64,000 nucleotides of DNA from Mesobacterium_A hydrothermale (GCF_035818635.1 NZ_JAYLLH010000007.1:62001-126000), one strand, 5' to 3'. Numbered from the stretch's first letter, positions 1-8,247 are shown. Numbers and translations are program-made. The notes: generated by a model from the sequence alone, not told the origin.

Positions 1-258
1 GCGGTCGAAAATTCCGCCGTGATCTTCGTGTCCGAGGCGGCACAGGCCGAAGGCGTCCGCGCCAACCTTGGGTTGGCCAAGGAGACCGTCGCGGTGAAAA
101 ACACCCGGGGCATCGGCAAGACGGACCTGATCCTGAACGACGCCATGCCCCATGTCGAAGTGAACCCCGAAACCTACGAGGTGCGCGCCGACGGAGAATT
201 GCTGACCTGCCAACCGGCCGAGGTGCTGCCGATGGCGCAACGGTATTTCCTGTTCTAA
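1..258 (+). CDS. ureC: Urease subunit alpha, C-terminal end (partial)
   Basis: The window opens inside this gene. The reading frame is open from base 1 and ends with TAA at 256-258, giving the last 85 residues. The tail with FVSEAA, a conserved VKNTRGIGKTDLILND stretch, and the closing LPMAQRYFLF is typical of the alpha (catalytic) subunit of nickel-dependent urease, which hydrolyses urea to ammonia and carbamate in the cytoplasm. The nickel ligands and carbamylated lysine lie upstream, outside the window. Accessory genes ureE, ureF and ureG follow on the same strand, so this is the 3' part of a complete urease operon. Identity is secure; nothing can be said about the N-terminal part. Confidence 0.95.
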   Translation, partial: AVENSAVIFVSEAAQAEGVRANLGLAKETVAVKNTRGIGKTDLILNDAMPHVEVNPETYEVRADGELLTCQPAEVLPMAQRYFLF

Positions 259-387
259 GACGGCGCGGGCCGCGCCGGCTTTCACAAACCGCGACGTTGG
301 CAAAGCCCGCTTGGCGCTGTCTCTTGTCACTTTGGCAGCCGTCGGTGTTATGGTCCTTTGAACGCGGTCATCATCGGGAGCCCAACA

Positions 388-978
388 ATGCGTGTTGCTT
401 CTTTCCTTACTGCCGGCATGTTGGCATCACCGGCGCTTGCAGCCGACTGTCCGACCGTTGCGGACATGCCGCAGGGGGTGCTGTTCTCGATCGTGGGGGG
501 CGACACCGACAGTTACCGCAGCGTCGCGCCGGGCGTGGTTGAATCGATCTATACCGCAACCGACGGTTTTGTCGTGCGCAGCATGCTGGGGCAAGGGACC
601 TATCTTCTGGAACTTGTCGATCTGCTGGACGGAAGCCCCGCGATGGACACGCGCACGACCTACGGTTTCTCGATGAAGCCGACCGAGATGCCGGTTCCCG
701 TGCCAAACGGTCGCTGGTCGGCAGAAGTCGTCATCCTGGAAGCCGGGGAACTGCGAAACGAGATTCAGAGCTACAGTTTCGGGGCGAAGACTGTGGTGAC
801 CATGGGCGCCTGTAGCTATGACATGATCCCGATCGAGATCCGCTATGGGCCGGACAACCAAACGCTGCTTGACGTGTTGCACTACCTGCCCGCGCTGGAA
901 CTGGCTTATTTCGCCGCCTCGTCTTACGACGGGACAGAAGACGTCTATGACTATTACAAGATCGAACGACTGCGCTGA
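388..978 (+). CDS. Secreted protein of unknown function inside the urease cluster
   Basis: A 196-residue protein. The ATG at 388 is preferred over an in-frame TTG at 358 because a GGGAG ribosome site lies at 376-380 and translation then begins with a classical signal peptide (MRVASFLTAGM, cleaved after ALA before ADCPTV at about residue 19). The mature protein has two cysteines (in ADCPT and in GACSYD) that could form a disulfide, and many beta-prone, Gly/Asp-rich stretches. I recognise no family. It lies 129 bases after ureC and 21 bases before ureE on the same strand, so it is probably cotranscribed with urease, but a periplasmic protein is not part of the known urease maturation pathway. 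Coding status is good; function unknown. Confidence 0.75.
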   Translation: MRVASFLTAGMLASPALAADCPTVADMPQGVLFSIVGGDTDSYRSVAPGVVESIYTATDGFVVRSMLGQGTYLLELVDLLDGSPAMDTRTTYGFSMKPTEMPVPVPNGRWSAEVVILEAGELRNEIQSYSFGAKTVVTMGACSYDMIPIEIRYGPDNQTLLDVLHYLPALELAYFAASSYDGTEDVYDYYKIERLR

Positions 979-999
979 GGGCGCGCGGAAAGGACCGAG

Positions 1000-1545
1000 A
1001 TGAGCGACATACCGCACTGCCACCTGCTGCACCGGGCCGGAAGCTGGGAAGGCGCCGCTGAGTCCTGCCGTCTGACCTATGACGACCGGTTCCTGCGGCG
1101 CAAAGTGCTGCACACGGTTGGCGGTGCGCATTTCCTGTTGGACCTGGCCCATACCGAAAGCCTGGATCATGGCGATGCTCTGGAACTGACCGATGGCCGG
1201 CTGGTAGAGGTTGTCGCGGCAGAGGAGCCGTTGTTGCAGGTGACGGGTGCAGACCTGCCCCGCATCGCATGGCACATCGGCAACCGCCATACCCCCTGCC
1301 AGATCGAAGCCGGGCGCCTGTTGATCCAGCGCGACCACGTCATTCGAGACATGTTGCAACGCATCGGCGCAACGGTCACCGAAGTGACCGAGCCTTTCAC
1401 CCCCGAAGGCGGTGCGTATGGCCATGGCCGCACGCACGGTCACGACCATTCCCACAGCTATGGACCGGACGGCCATGCCCGTGATCACGGGCATGACCAT
1501 GGGCACCAGTCTCACGGGGATCACGCGCATTCGCATGACCACTGA
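1000..1545 (+). CDS. ureE: Urease accessory protein UreE (nickel chaperone)
   Basis: This 181-residue protein has the UreE length and layout: an N-terminal peptide-binding-like half, then a metal-binding half with an MxHxxGNRH-like site (AWHIGNRHTP, residues 90-99), then a very histidine-rich tail with 15 His in about the last 42 residues, mostly as HGHDH and DHGH units. UreE dimers deliver Ni2+ to the UreG/UreF/UreD-urease complex, and such tails store extra nickel in some species. A GGAAAGGA ribosome site precedes ATG 1000. The last 11 bases overlap the start of ureF, indicating translational coupling. Confidence 0.93.
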   Translation: MSDIPHCHLLHRAGSWEGAAESCRLTYDDRFLRRKVLHTVGGAHFLLDLAHTESLDHGDALELTDGRLVEVVAAEEPLLQVTGADLPRIAWHIGNRHTPCQIEAGRLLIQRDHVIRDMLQRIGATVTEVTEPFTPEGGAYGHGRTHGHDHSHSYGPDGHARDHGHDHGHQSHGDHAHSHDH

Positions 1546-2170
1546 TCCTCACCTGACCCTTCACCAGTTGTTTTCCCCGGCTTTTCCGGTTGGGGCATTT
1601 GCGTATTCCCACGGCGCAGAGGCCGCGGTTCAGGCCGGGATGTTGCAGGATGCCGCCGGGGTCGAAACCTGGTTGCGTGATGTACTGGAACACGGCTCTG
1701 GCTGGTCCGATGCGGTTTTGTTGGCGCAAGCGGCGCAGGGCGGGGACCTGGCCGAGTTGGCCGCCTTGGCGCGGGCGTTGACCCCATCCGCCGAACGGCG
1801 GCTGGAGACAGAGAAACAGGGCGCGGCCTTTGCCGCCACGCTTCGGGATGTCTGGGGGGCGAACCTGCCCGACATGGCCTATCCACTGGTTTGTGGCAGG
1901 GCGGTGGCATTGCTGGACTTGCCCCTTGCCGATGCGCTGCGCCTGTACCTGCAAGCCTTTGCGGCCAATATCACGGCCGCTTGCGTGCGGCTGGTGCCCC
2001 TGGGGCAGACGGACGGGCAACGCATTACCCATGCGCTGGCGCCACTGTGCGTGGACCTTGCCGGTCGCGCGCAGCGCGCGGGGCTGGACGATATCGGGGG
2101 GTTCACGCCGATGGTCGATATCATGGGACAGCGTCACGGTGCGCTGTATTCGCGGATTTTCCGGTCATGA
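1535..2170 (+). CDS. ureF: Urease accessory protein UreF
   Basis: This 211-residue protein begins at ATG 1535, inside the last codons of ureE. That start gives the usual UreF N-terminus (LTLHQLFSPAFPVGAFAYSHG). Earlier in-frame starts would translate the histidine-tail region of ureE out of frame. UreF forms the scaffold with UreD and UreG that lets GTP hydrolysis drive nickel insertion into urease. The helical, Ala/Leu-rich body and the conserved C-terminal SRIFRS ending fit the family. Its TGA overlaps the ATG of the next gene (ATGA at 2167-2170), so translation of the two is probably coupled. ureD is not visible and probably lies upstream of the window. Confidence 0.93.
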   Translation: MTTDPHLTLHQLFSPAFPVGAFAYSHGAEAAVQAGMLQDAAGVETWLRDVLEHGSGWSDAVLLAQAAQGGDLAELAALARALTPSAERRLETEKQGAAFAATLRDVWGANLPDMAYPLVCGRAVALLDLPLADALRLYLQAFAANITAACVRLVPLGQTDGQRITHALAPLCVDLAGRAQRAGLDDIGGFTPMVDIMGQRHGALYSRIFRS

Positions 2171-2586
2171 CACTTGTCGCGCAGTTGGGGTTGAGCGGGG
2201 TGCTGATCGTGTTGTCGGCGCTGCACTTTTTGTGGGCGCTGGGCTGGTGGATGCCGGTCGCTGACGAAACCCGGCTGGCGCGCGCAGTTGTGGGGCGGCG
2301 CGGCATCACCAAGATGCCGGGGCCCGTGGCGTGTGCGACGGTGGCCATGGGCCTGTTTTTCGCAGCGCTGCTGCCGCACCTGGATTGGGTGCCGGGCAAG
2401 GCTGGCTGGGTGACCGGGCTGAGCACGCTATTCGTCCTGCGCGGGGGCATCGCCTGGCTGCCCGCGTGGCGGCGAGCCCTGCCGGAAGAGCCCTTCGCGA
2501 CGCTGGATCGTTGGGTTTACGGGCCTCTGAGCCTGGGCCTTGGGGTTGGATTTGTGATCACAGGAGGAATCGAATGGCCTCGATAA
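2167..2586 (+). CDS. DUF3995-like integral membrane protein in the urease operon
   Basis: A 139-residue, strongly hydrophobic protein with about four transmembrane segments (residues 5-25, 52-70, 82-100 and 115-133). It has a WALGWW motif near residues 23-28 and a conserved GITKMPGPVA stretch, which match my recollection of DUF3995 proteins. The start overlaps the ureF stop (ATGA), and its last codons overlap the start of ureG by 13 bases, so it is embedded in the accessory operon rather than next to it. Its biochemical role is unknown. Given its neighbours it may support urease function, for example in transport of nickel, urea or ammonia, but that is inference only. Confidence 0.8.
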   Translation: MTLVAQLGLSGVLIVLSALHFLWALGWWMPVADETRLARAVVGRRGITKMPGPVACATVAMGLFFAALLPHLDWVPGKAGWVTGLSTLFVLRGGIAWLPAWRRALPEEPFATLDRWVYGPLSLGLGVGFVITGGIEWPR

Positions 2587-3209
2587 ACGGACCTTTGCGC
2601 GTCGGGCTGGGTGGCCCGGTGGGCGCGGGCAAGACCACGCTGACCGCGGCTCTGTGCCTGGCGCTGCGCGACCGGCTGTCGATGGCGGTGGTGACCAACG
2701 ACATCTACACCCAGGAAGATGCCGAGGAACTGATGCGCCGCCAGGTGCTGCCGCTGGAGCGTATTCGCGGGGTTGAAACCGGCGGCTGCCCACACACCGC
2801 GATCCGCGAGGATGCCAGCATCAACCTGGCCGCCATCGCGGAACTGAACGCGGCCTTTCCCGATCTGGATCTGATCCTGATCGAGTCGGGCGGGGACAAC
2901 CTGTCGGCCACTTTCAGCCCGGAACTGGCGGATGTGACGATCTACGTGATCGATGTGGCCGCGGGCGAGGAAATCCCGCGCAAGGGGGGGCCGGCGATCA
3001 CGCGCTCGGACATTCTGGTGATCAACAAGACCGATCTGGCGCCTCATGTCGGGGCATCACTGGAGGTGATGGACCGCGACGCCGCCCGCATGCGGGCCGG
3101 GCGGCCCTATGTCTTTGCCGCGATCCGCAAGGGCGAGGGTGTGGATGAGATCGTCGATCTGCTGGCGCGGATTGGCGGGCTGCCGCTGGGACGGGCCGCG
3201 GCGGAATAG
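2574..3209 (+). CDS. ureG: Urease accessory GTPase UreG
   Basis: A 211-residue SIMIBI-class GTPase. The P-loop GGPVGAGKT spans residues 13-21, the metal-binding Cys-Pro-His motif is C72-P73-H74, and the base-specificity motif NKTD is present near residue 145. UreG couples GTP hydrolysis to nickel delivery from UreE to urease. A strong ribosome site (AGGAGG near 2563) precedes ATG 2574, which lies inside the end of the preceding membrane-protein gene. The family length (about 205-215) and all motifs are intact. It is the last urease gene in the cluster and is followed by a perfect hairpin. Confidence 0.96.
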   Translation: MASINGPLRVGLGGPVGAGKTTLTAALCLALRDRLSMAVVTNDIYTQEDAEELMRRQVLPLERIRGVETGGCPHTAIREDASINLAAIAELNAAFPDLDLILIESGGDNLSATFSPELADVTIYVIDVAAGEEIPRKGGPAITRSDILVINKTDLAPHVGASLEVMDRDAARMRAGRPYVFAAIRKGEGVDEIVDLLARIGGLPLGRAAAE

Positions 3210-3217
3210 AGCGGTTT

Positions 3218-3240
3218 CGGATCGGGCATTGCCCGATCCG
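3218..3240 (+). terminator. Hairpin after ureG
   Basis: An 11-bp perfect inverted repeat (CGGATCGGGCA / TGCCCGATCCG) starts eight bases after the ureG stop. There is only a single base between the arms, so in RNA the inner pairs would open to form the loop. No U-run follows, as is common for terminators in this group. It probably ends the urease transcript or protects its 3' end. Confidence 0.5.
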
Positions 3241-3246
3241 ACCGAA

Positions 3247-3313
3247 GCGGCCGCGCACTGCGCGGCCGCATGGGGGCGCTGCCCCCATACCCCCGAGGTA
3301 TTTGGAAAACCAA
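3247..3313 (-). repeat. Dispersed intergenic repeat, copy 1
   Basis: Read on the minus strand this begins CTTTGGTTTTCCAAATACCTCGG and continues into two hairpins: 3270-3288 (GGGGGC arms, AGC loop on this strand) and 3247-3269 (10-bp perfect GCGGCCGCGC arms). It belongs to a family with further copies near 6.85, 12.5, 18.8, 24.5, 30.1, 36.5, 53.2 and 56.0 kb. It fills the convergent gap between ureG and the ABC ATPase gene and could serve as a bidirectional terminator. Confidence 0.65.
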
Positions 3314-3329
3314 AGACGGGGCAAACAGG

Positions 3330-4376
3330 TCAGACCCTGAGCCCGTCCGTGCCAAAGAAATTGAGCGCGGTCGCTTCGAAGCCAAGCCCGACGCCATCGC
3401 CCGGATGCAGGTCGGTATCCCCGGTGATCCGTACGGTCAATTTGCCCAAGGCACCGCACTCGACCACGACGAAGCTGTCCGCCCCCAGGTATTCGACGAT
3501 ATCCACCGTGCCGTCGCATTGGCCGTGTCCCGGCGTGCCCAGCGTGATGTGTTCCGGACGGATGCCCAACTGGGTCGCCGGGGCGGTGACGGCACAGGTG
3601 CCGCCTCGCCCGCCGGGCAGGCTGTAGGTCTTGCCGGCGGTTTCGCAGGGCAACAGGTTCATCTTGGGGCTGCCGATAAACTGCGCCACAAAGGTGTTCG
3701 CAGGTCGTTCGTAAAGTTCGCGCGGGGTACCCACCTGGGCGATCTTGCCGAATTCCAGCACCACGATGCGATCCGCCAGCGTCATCGCCTCGACCTGGTC
3801 ATGGGTCACGTAGATCATCGTGGATTTCAGGCTCTGGTGCAGCTTGGCGATCTCGTAGCGCATTTCGACCCGCAGGGCAGCGTCGAGGTTCGACAGCGGT
3901 TCGTCGAACAGGAACGCCGTCGGGTCGCGCACGATCGACCGCCCGATCGCGACGCGCTGGCGCTGGCCGCCCGACAGATCCTTTGGGCGCCGGTCAAGGT
4001 AGGGTTCGAGTTTCAGCACCGCGGCGGCGGCGTTCACCTTGGCGGCAATTTCGTCCTTGGGGGCGCCGGCGGTTTTCAGGGAAAACCCCATGTTGTCGCG
4101 CACCGACATATGCGGGTAGAGCGCATAGCTTTGGAAGACCATCGCCAGGCCGCGTTTCGACGGTGGTTCAGACGTGACGTCGCGCCCGTCGATGTCCAGC
4201 GTGCCGCGGCTGATGTCCTCCAGCCCGCCGATCATCCGCAAGAGCGTGGACTTGCCACAGCCAGAGGGGCCGACGAAGACAACGAATTCGCCATCGGCGA
4301 TTTCAAGATCCACACCCTTGATGACCTGGATATCCCCGTACCATTTCTCGACCGCTTTCAGCGTGATCGCGCCCAT
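3330..4376 (-). CDS. ugpC: Sugar ABC transporter ATP-binding protein (UgpC/MalK type)
   Basis: A 348-residue ABC ATPase of the carbohydrate CUT1 class. Walker A GPSGCGKS is at residues 36-43, the Q-loop at about Q82, the LSGGQ signature at 134-138, Walker B FLFDEP at 155-160 and the switch histidine at H192. A C-terminal MalK-like regulatory/OB domain follows (GIRPEHI motif). The start at 4376 overlaps the TGA of the upstream hydrolase gene by one base. An in-frame extension to 4733 only reads the hydrolase gene in the wrong frame. It is the last gene of the operon and should energise the two permeases encoded upstream. The symbol reflects the family name; the substrate is not glycerol-3-phosphate by context. 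Confidence 0.9.
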   Translation of the reverse strand: MGAITLKAVEKWYGDIQVIKGVDLEIADGEFVVFVGPSGCGKSTLLRMIGGLEDISRGTLDIDGRDVTSEPPSKRGLAMVFQSYALYPHMSVRDNMGFSLKTAGAPKDEIAAKVNAAAAVLKLEPYLDRRPKDLSGGQRQRVAIGRSIVRDPTAFLFDEPLSNLDAALRVEMRYEIAKLHQSLKSTMIYVTHDQVEAMTLADRIVVLEFGKIAQVGTPRELYERPANTFVAQFIGSPKMNLLPCETAGKTYSLPGGRGGTCAVTAPATQLGIRPEHITLGTPGHGQCDGTVDIVEYLGADSFVVVECGALGKLTVRITGDTDLHPGDGVGLGFEATALNFFGTDGLRV

Positions 4377-5632
4377 CAGAACCTCCCCTTTGCATGTGGC
4401 GATGCCCAGGTCAGCCAGATCGCGGCGGTCCATGTGAAATGGTTCCCCCCCGCAGGCGCCCCGTCCACCGGGCTGAAATATTCGTAGAATCCATGCTCTG
4501 CGATCAGCTTTTGCGTGTTCTTGCGCAGTTTTTCGGCATGCACGATGTGCCCGGTTTCCGCCAGGCCGATCCCGATCAGGGAATTCATCATGCCCCAGCT
4601 TGGCCCGCGCCAGTACCGCAGCGGGTTGAAATGCGGATCCGACGGATCGTTCGATGGTACGCCAAAGGCGACCTCGGTCATGATCCGGTCGAGATGCGGC
4701 AACATTCGATCGTCGCGGATGCCTGCGAACCACACCAGGAAGGACGCGGAACTGAGCGAATTTGTGAACTTGCCGGTGCGCAGGTCGATCGAGTCGTAGT
4801 GCCCGCGCTCCGCGTTCCAGTGGTTTTCCACCCCGCGCTTCAGCATGGCGATCCAGCCTTCGATCTCTTCGACCTCGTGGTCGAGTTCGACGGCAATGTG
4901 CAACAGGTCCCGGCAGGCACGCAGGAACAGCAGGGTCATGCCCACATCCGCGACACGGAACGGGCCGTTCCTGGCGATCTCGACTTCGTTCCAGCCGGTG
5001 TCGCGACCGAACTGCACCATTGCAAGGTAACGGTCGTAGTCTTCCTTCTTCGGGCGCATCGACGGATCGACATGGCTGGTGTCGCGACGGGTGTATTCGC
5101 CCACCCCCGAGCCGTCGACGTTGGCCATCGCGTCGTCCCAGTCGACGGCATTGTCACGGCCGGATTCCCATGGGTGGGTGATCGCGACCATGCCGTCATG
5201 CAGACGGTATTTCACGAACCAGCGGTGCCAGCTGACCAGCCGGCCATACATCAGCTCCATATGGATGCGGCCATAGTGCTTGTCGGCTTCATAGACGGCA
5301 CGCGCCATGGTCGCCGCGATCGGTGGCTGGGTGATCCCGGAGGTGTGCGGCACGCGCGGCACCCCCCAGACATCCGGCCCCGGAAAGTATCCGATACTTT
5401 GCTTGTGGAACACGATATGCGGAACCATGCCGTTGTCCCATTGCCCGGTGAACAAGGTTTCCAGCTCTGACCAGGCGCGGCGCACGTCATAGGTGGAAAA
5501 CCCCCAGGCCGCAAAGGCGCTGTCCCAGTTCCACTGATAGGGGTAAAGGCCCTTGGTTGGCACCGTGTAAAGCCCACGGTCGTTCTCGCGCATGATCTTG
5601 CGCGCGCGTTTGTCGATCTTGTCGAAATTCAT
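4376..5632 (-). CDS. GH63-type glycoside hydrolase, glucosylglycerate/mannosylglycerate hydrolase-like
   Basis: A 418-residue (alpha/alpha)6-barrel enzyme with no signal peptide, so it acts in the cytoplasm on imported substrate. Motifs match bacterial GH63 mannosylglycerate and glucosylglycerate hydrolases: WNWDSAF at 34-40, PHIVFHK at 71-77, HPWESGRDNA at 153-162 (D160 as likely general acid), YWRGPSW at 340-346, and FYEYFSP at 382-388 (E384 as likely base). The known enzymes of this subgroup are about 420-450 residues, so it is full length. The start at ATG 5632 lies three bases after the upstream permease stop. Together with the ABC genes this suggests uptake and cleavage of a glyceryl glycoside. 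A trehalase-like or other alpha-glucosidase activity remains possible. Confidence 0.75.
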   Translation of the reverse strand: MNFDKIDKRARKIMRENDRGLYTVPTKGLYPYQWNWDSAFAAWGFSTYDVRRAWSELETLFTGQWDNGMVPHIVFHKQSIGYFPGPDVWGVPRVPHTSGITQPPIAATMARAVYEADKHYGRIHMELMYGRLVSWHRWFVKYRLHDGMVAITHPWESGRDNAVDWDDAMANVDGSGVGEYTRRDTSHVDPSMRPKKEDYDRYLAMVQFGRDTGWNEVEIARNGPFRVADVGMTLLFLRACRDLLHIAVELDHEVEEIEGWIAMLKRGVENHWNAERGHYDSIDLRTGKFTNSLSSASFLVWFAGIRDDRMLPHLDRIMTEVAFGVPSNDPSDPHFNPLRYWRGPSWGMMNSLIGIGLAETGHIVHAEKLRKNTQKLIAEHGFYEYFSPVDGAPAGGNHFTWTAAIWLTWASPHAKGRF

Positions 5633-5635
5633 GGT

Positions 5636-6838
5636 CTATCCTTTGACGGAGCCTGCCGTCAGGCCCTTGGTCATGAACCGTTCCAGACCCAGGAACAGCG
5701 CCATGATCGGGACGGTTGCGATCACGGCGCCGGCCATCAGGTGCTGGCGCGGAATTTCAGAAGAGTTGAGGCTGGCGATCCCGCGGGTCAGGGTGAACTT
5801 GGACGGGTCGTCCAGCAGCATGAACGCCAGGAGGAACTCGTTCCAGGCGATCATGAACACGTACAGCGAAACAGAGGCCATGGCGGGCAGGGCCAGCGGA
5901 AGAGTGATCTTCCAGATCACCTGCAGCCGGTTCAGCCCGTCCATCAGCCCGGCTTCCTCGACCTCGGCCGGCAGGCCGCGGAAATACCCCTGCAACATGT
6001 AAAGCGACACCGGGATCGTGGTGACTGGATAGATCATCACGATCCCCAGAATCGAATTGCGCAGCCCGGTCATCGAAAACGCGATATAGATGGGCAGCGC
6101 CAGAACGATCATCGGCACCATGTAGATCAGCAGGATCGACCGCGAAAACGCCGCTCGCCCCCGAAACCGCAGCCGCGCGACCGCGTAGGCCCCCGGAACC
6201 GAGAACAGCAGCGTGACAAACACGGTGATGACCGAAATCACGAAACTGTTCAGCAGATAGGTGCCAAAGTTGAATTGCATGAACAGCTCTTCATAGCTGC
6301 GCAGCAACCCCCAGCCCTTGGACAGGTCCAGGCTGAAATCCAACGGGTTCTGGATCAATTCCGACTGGTTCTTCAGGCTGGTCATCACCATCACGTAGAA
6401 CGGGATCAGGACGATGGCGGTGAAAAAGATATAGCCGAACCCGGTCAGGAACCGGATCACCGCTGCCTCGAATTCATGTCGGGTCAGCGCGCCGATGTGG
6501 CAATCCTCCAGGATCAGGATCATGCCAAGCGCCGCGAACCCGGCCACCGCCGCATGGCCGGTCAGGCCCGCCAGCAGCCCGACGTCACCGGTCTGCATCG
6601 GTCCGTATGCCAGCACCCCCAGGGCCAGCAACACCACAGCGCCACCGATCGCCCCCCGCCGGCCATAAAGCGTTGCCGTCCCAAGCAGTGCCCCCCAGGC
6701 CAGCGACAACAGCAGCGAGGGCCGGAAGGCCTCTCCCGTCACGAAGCTCATGGCAACCGCCACCGTCGTCGCGATGACAAAGGTCCAGAGTGCCCCCAGC
6801 ACCGGTCCGGTCACGTATCCAAACCTCAGGGCCTGCAT
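5636..6838 (-). CDS. Sugar ABC transporter permease (MalG type) with an N-terminal membrane extension
   Basis: A 400-residue permease of the CUT1 class. The C-terminal two thirds hold the MalG-like core with the EAA loop (EEAGLMDGLNRLQVIWKITLPLA) that contacts the ATPase, and the usual closing GLTAGSVKG. The first ~130 residues are extra: about four additional hydrophobic segments before the normal first helix (FIFFTAIVLIPFYVMV-like region). Typical MalG-type subunits are about 280 residues. ATG 6838 is chosen because the segment upstream in frame is a repeat element (6849-6902), not coding. It should pair with the other permease encoded just upstream. Confidence 0.88.
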   Translation of the reverse strand: MQALRFGYVTGPVLGALWTFVIATTVAVAMSFVTGEAFRPSLLLSLAWGALLGTATLYGRRGAIGGAVVLLALGVLAYGPMQTGDVGLLAGLTGHAAVAGFAALGMILILEDCHIGALTRHEFEAAVIRFLTGFGYIFFTAIVLIPFYVMVMTSLKNQSELIQNPLDFSLDLSKGWGLLRSYEELFMQFNFGTYLLNSFVISVITVFVTLLFSVPGAYAVARLRFRGRAAFSRSILLIYMVPMIVLALPIYIAFSMTGLRNSILGIVMIYPVTTIPVSLYMLQGYFRGLPAEVEEAGLMDGLNRLQVIWKITLPLALPAMASVSLYVFMIAWNEFLLAFMLLDDPSKFTLTRGIASLNSSEIPRQHLMAGAVIATVPIMALFLGLERFMTKGLTAGSVKG

Positions 6839-6848
6839 CACAACTCTC

Positions 6849-6902
6849 CCATCATCTTGCCGGAAATATCCCGGGGGGTGCGGGGGGCAGTGCCCCCCGC
6901 TT
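6849..6902 (+). repeat. Dispersed intergenic repeat, copy 2 (inside the transport operon)
   Basis: The core ATCATCTTGCCGGAAATATC runs into CCGGGG and then a 9-bp perfect hairpin (GCGGGGGGC, AGT, GCCCCCCGC, 6881-6901). It sits in the 94-base gap between the two permease genes, the only copy seen inside an operon. In that position it could attenuate, or mark RNA processing, between the two permeases. Confidence 0.65.
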
Positions 6903-6932
6903 CGGTCGGTTGCCGCAGGCAAGCGAAACGGA

Positions 6933-8165
6933 TCATAGCCCCTCCTCCTGGCTCATGAAGCGGAAGAAGAAGACCGAAAACACCAGCAAACAGCAGAAGA
7001 TCACAACCGCCACCGCGGCCCCGGCACCGATGTTCGACACGGCAAACGCCTGTTCATAGACATTCACCGTCAGCGTCCGCGTCCCGGCATTGCCGCCGGT
7101 CAGCAGGAAGATGTCGTCGAACTTGTTGAAGGTCCAGATAAAGCGCAGCAGGAACAGCACGCTCAAGATCCCCAGCAGCTGCGGCATCGACAGGTACCAG
7201 AACTGCTGGAACGGGCTTGCGCCATCCATGTCGGCGGCCTCGTACATGTCGGTGTCGATCGACTGCATCCGCGCCAGGATGAACAGGAAGGACAGCGGGA
7301 AATAGCGCCAGATCTCGAATACCGTCACCATGATCAGCGCCAGCGGGCGCTCGCCGAAGAAATTGATCGCCTGCGTCGTCACCCCCATCTGCACCAGAAG
7401 CGCATTGGCCGAGCCGGAAAACGGATCGAACAGGATCAGCCAGGAAAACGCCACCGCGATGACCGGCGCGACGTAGGGAAACAGATAAAGCCCACGCAGG
7501 ATGCCCTGGCCCTTGAACGACTTGTTCAGCAGCAACGCCGCAAACAGCCCCACCAGCAGCGCGCCCAGAGTCCCGAACACGGTGTAAAAAGTTGTGACTC
7601 CCAGTACGCCCCAGAATTCGCGACCATCAAAAATACGGGCAAAGTTCTGCAACGTGAATTCGCCGTTGGTCAGGATGTTGCTCGATGTGCCAGTGACCAA
7701 AGGTTCGCCATCCTCGGCGGCGGCCTCTGCGGTGTCTTCGTCGCCGGTGATGGTCACCGCGATTCGCAGCCGTTCGTTGTATCCGCCCGTGAGGGTGCCA
7801 ATCTCGCACCGCAATTCTGCTCCGGACAGGGCGCAGACCTCGGGCAGATCGCCAAGAGTGATCATCGGCGGGATCGTGTCGGTAAAGGCGACGTCGGTGA
7901 TGTCCTTGGTCTGTGACGAATTGCGCAGCCGGTACTCGATCCGCAAGCTGTCACCAGAACCCCGCAGGCTTTCGCTCAGGATGGCGCGGGGTGGGCGCAG
8001 GTCGGCCAGGCCCACCGGTTTGAAACTGATCCAGAAGATCGCCAGCAAGGGCAGGATGACCACCAGCGCGACGCTGATCAGCGTGGGCGCCAGCAGACCC
8101 CAGGCAAGGCGGGCTTCGCGCCGGGCCAGCGGCGGCGTGCCGGTGGGAGGAAGGGCAGATGTCAT
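6933..8165 (-). CDS. Sugar ABC transporter permease (MalF type) with a periplasmic insertion domain
   Basis: A 410-residue permease. A first transmembrane helix (residues ~23-46) is followed by an insertion of about 115 residues (55-168) rich in charged and beta-prone sequence, with two cysteines (C111, C120). A five-to-six helix MalF-like core follows with the EAA loop near YEAADMDGASPFQQFWYLSMP. The insert contains a YRLRNSSQTKDITDVAFTDT...IPP pattern reminiscent of DUF11/Ig-like surface repeats. MalF of enteric bacteria also carries a periplasmic insert (P2) that contacts the binding protein; whether this one is analogous is inference. The start at 8165 has 119 bases of upstream gap to the binding-protein gene. 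Confidence 0.88.
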   Translation of the reverse strand: MTSALPPTGTPPLARREARLAWGLLAPTLISVALVVILPLLAIFWISFKPVGLADLRPPRAILSESLRGSGDSLRIEYRLRNSSQTKDITDVAFTDTIPPMITLGDLPEVCALSGAELRCEIGTLTGGYNERLRIAVTITGDEDTAEAAAEDGEPLVTGTSSNILTNGEFTLQNFARIFDGREFWGVLGVTTFYTVFGTLGALLVGLFAALLLNKSFKGQGILRGLYLFPYVAPVIAVAFSWLILFDPFSGSANALLVQMGVTTQAINFFGERPLALIMVTVFEIWRYFPLSFLFILARMQSIDTDMYEAADMDGASPFQQFWYLSMPQLLGILSVLFLLRFIWTFNKFDDIFLLTGGNAGTRTLTVNVYEQAFAVSNIGAGAAVAVVIFCCLLVFSVFFFRFMSQEEGL

Positions 8166-8247
8166 AACGTCAGGTCCCGGGCTTGCCCCGCCCGCGGGTC
8201 GTCGGAGGGCGGGGGTGGGAAGGGGAAGTCGGCTGCAAGATGCGAAG

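Noticed and set aside
427..1542. A 371-residue open frame on the minus strand opposite the urease genes
   Set aside because: It is a shadow of the secreted-protein and ureE genes: the plus-strand genes have ribosome sites and family motifs, and this frame has low-complexity His/Val composition from ureE's tail read backwards.
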